DNA of 40,732 nucleotides from Oscillospiraceae bacterium (GTDB lineage Bacteria > Bacillota > Clostridia > Oscillospirales > Acutalibacteraceae), in assembly GCA_015066405.1 (NCBI GenBank), contig SVOM01000013.1:1-40732 (forward strand), in the 5' to 3' direction. Below are positions 1 through 6,620 of the stretch, one piece after another. A model generated the notes under the pieces. That model saw only the letters and a program-made list of their open reading frames with translations. It was not told where the DNA came from and did no database searches. Made by a program: the position numbers and the translations under genes. Position 1 is the stretch's first letter. Each line of letters opens with the position of its first letter.

Positions 1-1
1 T

Positions 2-265
2 GTTAAGGGCGCAGGCACAGTTATTTGGAACGGACCGATGGGCGTATCCGAGTGGAAAAACTTTGCTTCGGGTACAGAGTCTGTAGCTAAAGCAGTTGCT
101 GAATCGGGCGCTATTTCGATTATCGGCGGTGGCGACTCTGCTGCGGCTGTACAAAAACTCGGCTATGCTGATAAGATGACACACATCTCTACCGGCGGCG
201 GTGCTTCACTTGAATTCCTTGAAGGTAAAGTATTACCCGGTATTGCAGCTTTAGGCGAAAAATAA
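2..265 (+). CDS. pgk: Phosphoglycerate kinase, C-terminal end (partial)
   Basis: This is the last 87 residues of phosphoglycerate kinase, the glycolytic enzyme that makes ATP from 1,3-bisphosphoglycerate in the cytosol. The gene is cut by the left edge of the window. The visible part reads [11 protein letters not shown], then [11 protein letters not shown] and [13 protein letters not shown]; these are the conserved C-terminal nucleotide-binding loops of the family, and the ending at about GIAALGEK is typical. The frame is open from base 2, so the internal ATG at 38 is not a start. It lies 59 bases upstream of tpiA and is followed by gpmI, the usual clostridial glycolytic gene order. Identification is very secure. 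Confidence 0.97.
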   Translation, partial: VKGAGTVIWNGPMGVSEWKNFASGTESVAKAVAESGAISIIGGGDSAAAVQKLGYADKMTHISTGGGASLEFLEGKVLPGIAALGEK

Positions 266-324
266 TCAAAAACAAACGGCACGGCGGCAACGCCGTGCTA
301 CTTTTGAGAATAGGAGAGTTTAAA

Positions 325-1092
325 ATGAATAAGCAAATAAGAAAAGCAGTTATCGCAGGTAACTGGAAAATGAACAAAACCCCCGCTGAAACAACAGCGC
401 TCATAAATGAAATGAAACCGCTCGTAGCAGGTGCTGACTGCGATGTTGTACTTTGCGTACCCTTTATTGATATCGCTGCTGCAGTAGAAGCTGCTAAAGG
501 TTCTAACATTAAAATTGGTGCCGAGAATGTTCACTTTAAAGCATCAGGCGCATACACAGGCGAAATTTCCGCCGAGATGTTAACTGCCGCAGGTGTAGAG
601 TATGTAGTAATAGGCCACAGTGAGCGTAGACAATACTTTGGCGAGACCGACCAAACAGTTAATTTACGCACATTAGCGGCTGTTAACGCAGGCCTTACCG
701 CAATCGTTTGCGTTGGCGAGACACTTGAGCAAAGAGAACTCGGTTACACCGAAACTCTCCTTAAATACCAAACAAAAATGGCTTTAACAAACGTTACTGC
801 CGACCAACTTAAAAACATTATCGTAGCTTACGAGCCTGTTTGGGCTATCGGCACAGGCGTTACTGCAACTGCTGACCAGGCAGATGAGGGCAACGGTTAT
901 GTTCGCGAGGCTATTGCCGAGGTTTACGGCAAAGAGGTTGCCGAGAAAGTTACAATTCAGTACGGCGGCTCTATGAACGCTAAAAACGCTGATGAGTTGG
1001 TAGCAAAGGTAAACGTTGACGGTGGTCTTATCGGCGGCGCTTCGCTTAAAGCTGAAGACTTCTCAATTATCGTAAAAGCGGCATCCAAATAA
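325..1092 (+). CDS. tpiA: Triosephosphate isomerase
   Basis: This 255-residue protein interconverts dihydroxyacetone phosphate and glyceraldehyde 3-phosphate in glycolysis. It has normal family length. The substrate loop AGNWKMN carries Lys15, the electrophilic His98 sits in VIGHSERR, the catalytic base Glu170 is in AYEPVWAIGTG, and the phosphate loop YGGSMNAKNA is near the end. The ATG at 325 is chosen over the upstream in-frame codon at 295 because AGGAGAG stands at 312-318 at proper spacing and the family starts near KAVIAGNWKMN. It lies between pgk and gpmI on the same strand, with gpmI beginning within about ten bases of the stop, so the three genes are almost certainly one operon. Confidence 0.97.
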   Translation: MNKQIRKAVIAGNWKMNKTPAETTALINEMKPLVAGADCDVVLCVPFIDIAAAVEAAKGSNIKIGAENVHFKASGAYTGEISAEMLTAAGVEYVVIGHSERRQYFGETDQTVNLRTLAAVNAGLTAIVCVGETLEQRELGYTETLLKYQTKMALTNVTADQLKNIIVAYEPVWAIGTGVTATADQADEGNGYVREAIAEVYGKEVAEKVTIQYGGSMNAKNADELVAKVNVDGGLIGGASLKAEDFSIIVKAASK

Positions 1093-1102
1093 GGTGATGA
1101 GT

Positions 1103-2635
1103 ATGAAAAAACCTGTAGTTTTAACTATAATGGACGGTTTCGGCTTCAACGATGTAACCGAGGGTAATGCAGTATATTCCGCTAACACCCCCGTGCTTGA
1201 TGATATATTTGCAAACTGTCCCACAACAAAAATCGGCGCATCGGGTATGGATGTTGGTTTGCCTGATGGTCAAATGGGTAACAGCGAGGTAGGACACACC
1301 AATATAGGTGCAGGCCGCGTTGTTTATCAAGAGCTTACCCGTATTACCAAGTCTATTAAAGATGGCGACTTTTTCACAAATAAAGCGCTGCTTGGTGCTA
1401 TTGAAAATTGCAAAAAGAACGATAGCGCATTGCACCTTATGGGACTTTTGTCCGATGGTGGTGTGCATAGCCATATTGAGCATATGTTCGCACTTGTTGA
1501 ACTTGCCAAGAAAAACGGCATAGAGCGCGTGTATATTCACGCATTACTCGATGGCCGTGATGTACCGCCCGCATCCGCCGCTGATTTTATTGATGCAACC
1601 AATAAAAAGTTAGCGGAATTAGGCGTTGGCAAAATCGCAACAGTGCTCGGTCGTTTCTATGGTATGGACCGCGATAACCGTTGGGAGCGCGTAGGCAAGG
1701 CTTATGCTGCACTCGTATACGGCGAGGGTATTGTAACAACCGATGTTGCCGCTGCAGTTCGCGCTTCATACGAACAAATTGATGAAGACGGCAAAAACAT
1801 TACCGATGAGTTTGTTTTACCGACAGTTGCCGAAGGCACCGAAAGAATAAAGACCGATGACAGTGTTATCTTCTTTAACTTCCGCCCTGATAGAGCAAGG
1901 GAAATTACCCGTACTTTTGTAGATGATGATTTCACAGGCTTTGAAAGACTCGGCGGCAGACAAAAGGTGCATTACGTATGTATGACACAGTACGATGCAT
2001 CTATGCCGAATGTGGATGTTGCTTTCCGTCCGCAGACGCTTGAAAACACGCTTGGCGAGTATTTAGCCAAAAATAATATGACACAGCTTCGCATTGCCGA
2101 AACCGAAAAGTATGCACACGTAACATTTTTCTTTAACGGCGGACGTGAAGTTGAGTTTGCAGGCGAAGACCGTATACTCGTTGCTTCCCCCAAGGTTGCA
2201 ACCTACGATTTACAGCCCGAAATGAGCGCAGTACCCGTTTGCGACAAGGTGTGTGAGGCGATAGAGAGCGGCAAGTATGATGTAGTAATACTCAACTTTG
2301 CCAACTGCGATATGGTAGGGCATACAGGTGTCTTCTCGGCCGCAGTTAAGGCGGTTGAAACAGTTGATACATGTGTAGGCAGAGTAAAGAATTCCACTCT
2401 TAAAATGGGTGGCGTAATGCTCCTGACTGCCGACCATGGCAATGCTGACCGTATGCTCGATACCGATGGCTCGCCCTTTACGGCACACACAACCAACCCC
2501 GTACCGTTTGCGGTTATCGGTAAAGATTGTGCTTTGCGCGAAGGCGGTAAGCTTTGCGATATTTCGCCCACGATTATTAAATTGTTAGGGCTTCCACAAC
2601 CCGATGAAATGTCAGGCGAATCGATTATAAAATAA
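1103..2635 (+). CDS. gpmI: 2,3-bisphosphoglycerate-independent phosphoglycerate mutase
   Basis: This 510-residue enzyme converts 3-phosphoglycerate to 2-phosphoglycerate with two Mn ions and a phosphoserine intermediate. The N-terminus MKKPVVLTIMDGFG carries the metal-binding Asp11, GNSEVGHTNIGAGR holds the catalytic serine near residue 61, and LTADHGNAD and AHTTNPVP near the C-terminus are alkaline-phosphatase-superfamily metal and substrate motifs. The start at 1103 uses AAGGTG at 1091-1096, which overlaps the tpiA stop; GTG at 1094 and ATG at 1097 are in frame but sit on this ribosome binding site. It is the last gene of the pgk-tpiA-gpmI operon and is followed by a strong terminator. A second, unrelated-subfamily mutase (ApgM type) lies at 27354. 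Confidence 0.97.
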   Translation: MKKPVVLTIMDGFGFNDVTEGNAVYSANTPVLDDIFANCPTTKIGASGMDVGLPDGQMGNSEVGHTNIGAGRVVYQELTRITKSIKDGDFFTNKALLGAIENCKKNDSALHLMGLLSDGGVHSHIEHMFALVELAKKNGIERVYIHALLDGRDVPPASAADFIDATNKKLAELGVGKIATVLGRFYGMDRDNRWERVGKAYAALVYGEGIVTTDVAAAVRASYEQIDEDGKNITDEFVLPTVAEGTERIKTDDSVIFFNFRPDRAREITRTFVDDDFTGFERLGGRQKVHYVCMTQYDASMPNVDVAFRPQTLENTLGEYLAKNNMTQLRIAETEKYAHVTFFFNGGREVEFAGEDRILVASPKVATYDLQPEMSAVPVCDKVCEAIESGKYDVVILNFANCDMVGHTGVFSAAVKAVETVDTCVGRVKNSTLKMGGVMLLTADHGNADRMLDTDGSPFTAHTTNPVPFAVIGKDCALREGGKLCDISPTIIKLLGLPQPDEMSGESIIK

Positions 2636-2640
2636 TAAAA

Positions 2641-2668
2641 ACGCGATGGTAAAACCATCGCGTTTTTT
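2641..2668 (+). terminator. Intrinsic terminator of the pgk-tpiA-gpmI operon
   Basis: A perfect 10-bp stem (2641-2650 with 2654-2663) closes a three-base loop and runs into a T tract ending at 2668. It begins six bases after the gpmI stop codon. Confidence 0.95.
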
Positions 2669-2686
2669 ATGCTTTTTGCGGTATTA

Positions 2687-2798
2687 ACGGGCGATTCGTG
2701 AATCGCCCCTACGATATAAAAAAATACAAAGCGTAGGGGACAATGGTTACATCGACCCGCGGAAAACAGCATAAAATAAACGCATGATCAATCTGCCC
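2687..2798. repeat. Intergenic palindromic repeat cluster (GTAGGGG type)
   Basis: The stretch starts with a hairpin, GGGCGATTC facing GAATCGCCC, directly followed by CCCTACG. The word GTAGGGG or its complement CCCCTAC then recurs near 2706, 2733 and 2793. There is no open reading frame. The layout (a short word, its inverse, and a G-rich tag) resembles the hairpins at 3426-3452 and 13076-13108, suggesting a dispersed family of small non-coding palindromes. That they are a family is inference from three imperfect examples. Confidence 0.5.
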
Positions 2799-3083
2799 CT
2801 ACTTTATATAATTTTTACTTTTGTATTCCAAAATTTCGCGCATTATTTGAGCACCCAATCGAAAACCATCAATAAAACATTCTTTTTCGGATATGTAACT
2901 TAATCTACAAAATCCGTCTCCGATTTCCTCACATAAATCTTTTTGTTTGCTGTTTAACGTACACATTAATTTCTCAATTTTTTCTGAGAGCTTATCATTA
3001 ATTTTTTGATACTCGCCACCTTTTTTTATGTACTTTTCAGTTGGAACAATATTTCCGTTATATAATTCTTCAAGTATAGACAT
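2799..3083 (-). CDS. DUF6809-family small protein
   Basis: This 94-residue protein opens with SILEELYNGNIVPTE and continues through YQKINDKLSEKIEKL to FIDGFRLGAQIMREIL, the pattern I associate with DUF6809, a small helical family of unknown function often found in Firmicute phages and mobile elements. It has no signal peptide or membrane segment, and the middle (about residues 25-60) is charged and probably coiled coil. The gene diverges from the XRE regulator at 3205. Its promoter, TTGACA-N17-TATAAT on the minus strand, is overlapped by two operators (3117-3133 and 3142-3158), so it is very likely repressed by its neighbour. The family name is from memory; the function is unknown. Confidence 0.75.
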   Translation of the reverse strand: MSILEELYNGNIVPTEKYIKKGGEYQKINDKLSEKIEKLMCTLNSKQKDLCEEIGDGFCRLSYISEKECFIDGFRLGAQIMREILEYKSKNYIK

Positions 3084-3112
3084 CTTAATACCCCCAACAA
3101 AGTTATAAACAT

Positions 3113-3141
3113 ATTATAGCGGATTTTGCGCTAAATGTCAA
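3113..3141 (-). promoter_or_regulatory. Promoter of the DUF6809 gene
   Basis: On the minus strand a perfect TTGACA (3141-3136) is followed after 17 bp by a perfect TATAAT (3118-3113). Transcription would start near 3106, about 20 bases before the start codon at 3083. The spacer is almost filled by one operator and another abuts the -35. Confidence 0.9.
3117..3133. promoter_or_regulatory. Operator O1 (TAGCG-N7-CGCTA)
   Basis: TAGCGGATTTTGCGCTA is an inverted repeat with arms TAGCG and CGCTA and a 7-bp centre. It overlaps two bases of the -10 and most of the promoter spacer of the divergent DUF6809 gene. A matching site lies 25 bp away. The likely ligand is the XRE protein at 3205, by proximity. 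Confidence 0.8.
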
Positions 3142-3158
3142 TAGCGAATAATCCGCTA
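3142..3158. promoter_or_regulatory. Operator O2 (TAGCG-N7-CGCTA)
   Basis: TAGCGAATAATCCGCTA has the same arms and the same 7-bp gap as O1. It starts one base outside the -35 hexamer of the minus-strand promoter, so the hexamer is sandwiched between O1 and O2. It also lies about 47 bases upstream of the XRE start codon and could allow autoregulation. Confidence 0.8.
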
Positions 3159-3204
3159 AAATATAATTAATATATTATAAAATAACAGAGTAGGGGGATA
3201 GAAT

Positions 3205-3420
3205 ATGCTTTATCAAAGAATACGTGATTTACGTGAAGATAAGGATTTAACACAACAAAAAATGGGAGAAATACTTTCTTGCAGTCAAAGAGTATATAGC
3301 AACTATGAACGTGGTGAATTAGATATACCCACTGAAATACTTATAAAGTTGGCGGATTTTCATAATGTTTCGGTTGATTACCTTTTAAATCGGACAGATA
3401 AAAAAGATTTTCGAAAATAA
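3205..3420 (+). CDS. XRE-family transcriptional regulator (small)
   Basis: This 71-residue protein is essentially one Cro/C1-type helix-turn-helix domain. The N-terminus reads LYQRIRDLREDKDLTQQKMGEIL, the recognition helix region is CSQRVYSNYERGELDIP, and it ends with LIKLADFHNVSVDYLLNRTDK, the standard tail of single-domain XRE regulators. The start is supported by AGTAGGGGG a few bases upstream of ATG 3205. It diverges from the DUF6809 gene across a 120-base gap containing two matching 17-bp operators, so it probably represses that gene and perhaps itself. There is no second domain for ligand sensing or cleavage, so what relieves repression cannot be read from the sequence. Confidence 0.92.
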   Translation: MLYQRIRDLREDKDLTQQKMGEILSCSQRVYSNYERGELDIPTEILIKLADFHNVSVDYLLNRTDKKDFRK

Positions 3421-3425
3421 ACACT

Positions 3426-3452
3426 GTAGGGTACGACCTATGTGTCGTACCG
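3426..3452. repeat. Palindrome downstream of the XRE gene
   Basis: GGTACGAC (3430-3437) pairs with GTCGTACC (3444-3451) around a six-base loop and is preceded by GTAG, like the repeat at 2687-2798. No T tract follows, so it is a weak terminator candidate and more likely a small dispersed palindrome. Confidence 0.45.
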
Positions 3453-3482
3453 TTAAAAGTCAATATTAATTGCAAAAATAGT

Positions 3483-3506
3483 GGACGGATGCTTTTGCAT
3501 CCGTCC
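3483..3506 (-). terminator. eda: Terminator hairpin after the aldolase gene
   Basis: A perfect 10-bp stem (3483-3492 with 3497-3506) around TTTT lies 18 bases past the aldolase stop codon in the minus direction. On that strand it is followed by CACTATTTTTG, a modest T tract. Confidence 0.7.
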
Positions 3507-3524
3507 CTTATTCATAATAATTTT

Positions 3525-4166
3525 TTATTTACGATTTGCTTTAACTATCTCGATAGATTGTTTACAAAGCTCTGTGATTTCATCCCAACGGCCGTTATCA
3601 ATCAAATCGGCAGTTACCATATACGAGCCGCCGCAAGCACAAATTGTGGGGCAGGAGATATAGTCGGCAAGGTTTTTAAGTGAAATACCGCCTGTCGGCA
3701 TTATTTTAAACATCGGGAAGGGTGCTGACATAGCCTTTATTTTTGCAAGTCCGCCCGACTGCTCAGCAGGGAAGAATTTTAGCACTTTAAGGCCGAGTCT
3801 AAAAGCTGTGTGATAATCGGTGGGTGTTGTGCAACCGGGGAAAATATCGATGCATTTTTCTTTAGCATATTTAACCAAATCAGCATCAAGGCCCGGGGTT
3901 ACTATAAATTTAGCACCGGCCGCAATAGCTTCGTCAATTTGGTCCTCGGTCATTACAGTACCTGCCCCAACTAACATTTCGGGGTAAGCATCGGCCATTA
4001 TTTTTATGGCTTTTGCCGCACCTGCCGCGCGGAAGGTAACTTCGGCTACGGGCATACCGCCGTCTACAAGCGCTTTGGCGAGAGGCAGAGCATCGCGCTC
4101 AGGGTTGTTAAGTTTAATTACCGGTACTACACCGATTTCGCTTATTTTATCGGATACAAAACTCAT
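3525..4166 (-). CDS. eda: KDPG/KHG aldolase
   Basis: This 213-residue class I aldolase cleaves 2-keto-3-deoxy-6-phosphogluconate (and possibly 4-hydroxy-2-oxoglutarate) to pyruvate and glyceraldehyde 3-phosphate. Key positions are visible: Glu42 in AEVTFR, the phosphate-binding GAGTV near 67-71, PGLDADLV near 91, and Lys130 in LKFFPAE as the Schiff-base lysine. IMPTGGI near residue 157 completes the barrel. The length is typical. GAGGTG stands just upstream of ATG. It has its own promoter in the 57-base gap after nfnB (TTGACC-N17-TATAAT), so it need not depend on nfn transcription. No KDPG-forming dehydratase or kinase is in the window, so the exact sugar-acid route is unknown. Confidence 0.95.
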   Translation of the reverse strand: MSFVSDKISEIGVVPVIKLNNPERDALPLAKALVDGGMPVAEVTFRAAGAAKAIKIMADAYPEMLVGAGTVMTEDQIDEAIAAGAKFIVTPGLDADLVKYAKEKCIDIFPGCTTPTDYHTAFRLGLKVLKFFPAEQSGGLAKIKAMSAPFPMFKIMPTGGISLKNLADYISCPTICACGGSYMVTADLIDNGRWDEITELCKQSIEIVKANRK

Positions 4167-4198
4167 AAAAACACCTCATTTATGCTTTTTACACAATT

Positions 4199-4227
4199 AT
4201 TATATAATAATTTTATTTTTCGGTCAA
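4199..4227 (-). promoter_or_regulatory. Promoter of the aldolase gene
   Basis: Minus-strand TTGACC (4227-4222) and TATAAT (4204-4199) are separated by 17 bp. The -35 overlaps the nfnB stop codon, so the aldolase can be transcribed independently of nfnAB. Confidence 0.75.
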
Positions 4228-5615
4228 GATTTCTCGCTTTTTATATACTCATCAATGGCTTTTGCGGCAGTTTTACCAGCCCCCATAGCGAGTATTACGG
4301 TGGCGGCACCCGTAACGGCATCTCCGCCCGCAAAAACACCTTTTTTGGAGGTTTGGCCGTTTTGGTCGGCTATAATTCCGCCCCATTTTTCAGTTTCGAG
4401 TCCATTCGTAGTTGATTTAATAAGCGGGTTGGGCGAGGTTCCAAGTGCCATCAGTACACAGTCAACCTCTATCTCAAACTCACTGTTTTCTTTCACTATC
4501 GGGCGGCGCCTACCTGAATTATCGGGCTCACCCAAGGTCATTTCCACACACTTAATTCCTTTTACGAAGCCATCGTCAGTGCCGAGTATTTCGGTGGGGT
4601 TGGTAAGGGTTTTAAAGATAATTCCTTCTTCAATAGCGTGCTCGATCTCCTCGTGTCTCGCGGGTAATTCTTCCATACCTCTGCGGTAAACTATATAAAC
4701 CTCAGCCCCAAGGCGTTTTGCACAGCGTGCCGCATCCATAGCAACGTTACCGCCGCCGACAACCGCAACGCGTTTTGCTTTTTGCACAGGGGTATCGCTA
4801 TCGGGCAAATACGCTTTCATAAGATTAATTCGGGTTAAAAACTCATTGGCAGAATATACACCTTTAAGATTTTCGCCTGGTATATTCATAAACTTAGGTA
4901 GTCCCGCGCCCGAACCTATAAATACCGCATCAAAGCCGTATTCGTTCATCAACTCATCAACCGAAAAGGTTTTACCGATAACGGTATTGGTTTCGATTTT
5001 AACGCCCAAGCTTTTAAGGCCTTCGATTTCCTTTTGCACAATTTTTTTGGGCAGTCGAAATTCGGGAATACCGTATACAAGCACACCGCCTGCTACGTGT
5101 AACGCTTCAAAAACAGTTACCTGATAGCCCATTTTTGCAAGCTCGCCCGCACACGTAAGTCCCGAGGGACCCGAGCCGATAACGGCTACTTTGTAGGGTA
5201 ATATTTCGGGGCGCATAACCTCAATGTTATTTAGTGTGTTGTGGTAATCAGCCACAAATCTTTCAAGGCGGCCAATGGCAACACTCTCATTCTTTATGCC
5301 TCTCACACATTTTTGCTCACACTGCGTTTCTTGCGGACATACTCTGCCGCAAACGGCAGGCAGTGCACTTGATAGCGCAATTATTTTGTAGGCGGCTTCA
5401 AATTCTCCCGCGGCCACCTTTTCAATAAATGCGGGAATATCGATACCAACGGGGCAACCCGAAACACAGGGCTTGTGTTTACAGTTTAAACAACGCTTCG
5501 CTTCATCTATTGCTTGTTCCCTTGTGTAGCCGAGCGCCACCTCTTCAAAAACTGTGGCGCGGTATTCGGGAGAAAGTGTCGGCATTTCGTTGCGTTTAGG
5601 ATTCATATTAGCCAT
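4224..5615 (-). CDS. nfnB: NfnB-type / glutamate synthase small-subunit-like oxidoreductase
   Basis: This 463-residue flavoprotein belongs to the GltD/NfnB/SudA family. Cysteines 42, 45, 50 and 54 (CLNCKHKPCVSGCP) and 89-103 (CGRVCPQETQCEQKC) bind [4Fe-4S] clusters; VAVIGSGPSGLTCAGELA near 143-160 binds FAD; VAVVGGGNVAMDAARCAKR further on is the NAD(P)H fold; and GVFAGGDAVTGAATVILAMGAGK is the C-terminal FAD motif. It follows nfnA with a one-base TAATG overlap, which points to NADH-dependent reduced ferredoxin:NADP oxidoreductase (Nfn), an electron-bifurcating complex that makes NADPH in anaerobes. A true glutamate synthase role is less likely because no large subunit is present. The related SudAB role (sulfide dehydrogenase) cannot be excluded. 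Confidence 0.9.
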   Translation of the reverse strand: MANMNPKRNEMPTLSPEYRATVFEEVALGYTREQAIDEAKRCLNCKHKPCVSGCPVGIDIPAFIEKVAAGEFEAAYKIIALSSALPAVCGRVCPQETQCEQKCVRGIKNESVAIGRLERFVADYHNTLNNIEVMRPEILPYKVAVIGSGPSGLTCAGELAKMGYQVTVFEALHVAGGVLVYGIPEFRLPKKIVQKEIEGLKSLGVKIETNTVIGKTFSVDELMNEYGFDAVFIGSGAGLPKFMNIPGENLKGVYSANEFLTRINLMKAYLPDSDTPVQKAKRVAVVGGGNVAMDAARCAKRLGAEVYIVYRRGMEELPARHEEIEHAIEEGIIFKTLTNPTEILGTDDGFVKGIKCVEMTLGEPDNSGRRRPIVKENSEFEIEVDCVLMALGTSPNPLIKSTTNGLETEKWGGIIADQNGQTSKKGVFAGGDAVTGAATVILAMGAGKTAAKAIDEYIKSEKS

Positions 5616-6457
5616 TAACCTTTTACCCCCTTAAATAAATTACAGGTGTCCTCATGGCGTTTGCGCTCAAAGGGTGCATAGATGCTGGAACGCTTGATAG
5701 CTTCATCAAAATCTATCTCGTGTCCGTCAAATTCGGGCCCATCAACACAAGCGAACACAGTTTTTCCGCCAACCGACAGCCTACAACCGCCGCACATACC
5801 TGTGCCGTCAACCATAATAGGATTCATACTGGCGACAGTTTTAATGCCGTACTCTTTAGTAAGTGCGCATACAAATTTCATCATAACAAGCGGACCGATA
5901 GTTATAACCTCATCAAACTCTTCGCCGCTGTCAATTAACTTTTTAAGCGCGTCTGTTACAAGACCCTTTTCGCCTTTACTTCCATCATCTGTCATAAGAA
6001 CGAATTTGTTACTTGCCGCTTTAAATTCGTCTTCTAATATAACTAAATCTTTATTTCTAAAGCCTGTAATCGCCGTTACATCACAACCTAACCCATATAG
6101 CTTTTTGGCAACGGGGTAGGCGATAGCCGAGCCAACGCCACCGCCGACAATGGCAACTTTTTTAAGCCCATCCGTGTTAGTGGCTTTGCCTAAGGGACCA
6201 ACAAAATCAGTTATGTATTCATTTTCTTGTTTGTGGTTTAGTTTTTCAGTTGTGGCACCTACAATTTGAAAAATTATTGTAACAGTGCCTTTTTCTCTAT
6301 CAAAATCGGCAACGGTTAACGGAATGCGTTCGCCGTTTTCATCCACGCGCAATATTATAAACTGTCCGGGCTCCGCTTTACGCGCAACTGCGGGCGCCTC
6401 AATTTCCATAAGCGTAACCGTAGGGTTCAAAATTCTCTTTTTAACAATCTTGTACAA
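5615..6457 (-). CDS. nfnA: NfnA-type FAD/NAD-binding, [2Fe-2S] oxidoreductase subunit
   Basis: This roughly 280-residue protein is the ferredoxin-NADP reductase-like subunit of Nfn (sulfide/dihydroorotate dehydrogenase-like family). It has an N-terminal FAD barrel (EPGQFIILRVDENGERIPLTVAD), an NAD fold (VAIVGGGVGSAIAYPVAKKLY) and a C-terminal cysteine cluster in GTGMCGGCRLSVGGKTVFACVDGPEFDG for a [2Fe-2S] centre. I place the start at the TTG codon 6457-6455, giving MYKIVKKRIL; GGAGTG lies at good spacing and relatives start with MYKI. A TTG at 6475 is in frame but has no ribosome binding site of its own. It is co-transcribed with nfnB. Together they are expected to couple NADH and reduced ferredoxin oxidation to NADP reduction. 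Confidence 0.9.
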   Translation of the reverse strand: MYKIVKKRILNPTVTLMEIEAPAVARKAEPGQFIILRVDENGERIPLTVADFDREKGTVTIIFQIVGATTEKLNHKQENEYITDFVGPLGKATNTDGLKKVAIVGGGVGSAIAYPVAKKLYGLGCDVTAITGFRNKDLVILEDEFKAASNKFVLMTDDGSKGEKGLVTDALKKLIDSGEEFDEVITIGPLVMMKFVCALTKEYGIKTVASMNPIMVDGTGMCGGCRLSVGGKTVFACVDGPEFDGHEIDFDEAIKRSSIYAPFERKRHEDTCNLFKGVKG

Positions 6458-6502
6458 TATTTTCACTCCATCCAAAATGGGAAATCAAAAAAATCTTTCA
6501 CT

Positions 6503-6511
6503 ATTATAGCA
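6503..6511 (-). promoter_or_regulatory. Extended -10 promoter element for nfnAB
   Basis: TGCTATAAT on the minus strand (TATAAT at 6508-6503) lies about 46 bases upstream of the nfnA start. The -35 region (TAGATT) is poor, and the TG of an extended -10 compensates. Confidence 0.6.
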
Positions 6512-6620
6512 TTTAATTATCTAAAAATCTATATTTCTTAAAAATATTGTATAAAATAATTGCTTTTATTTTATATGGATGATAAAATTAAAGCAAATAA
6601 AGGTAGCAGAGGTGTTTGCT

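Noticed and set aside
189-2772. Long minus-strand open frames opposite pgk, tpiA and gpmI
   Set aside because: They are antisense shadows of strongly coding, highly biased genes and lack ribosome binding sites.
2799-3420. DUF6809/XRE pair as a toxin-antitoxin system
   Set aside because: The genes are divergent rather than overlapping in one operon, and neither protein resembles a known toxin fold. Simple repression of a mobile-element gene explains the layout.
4224-5615. True glutamate synthase small subunit
   Set aside because: No large subunit is adjacent, and the partner gene is the NfnA-type reductase with a one-base overlap, so the Nfn complex is the better reading.
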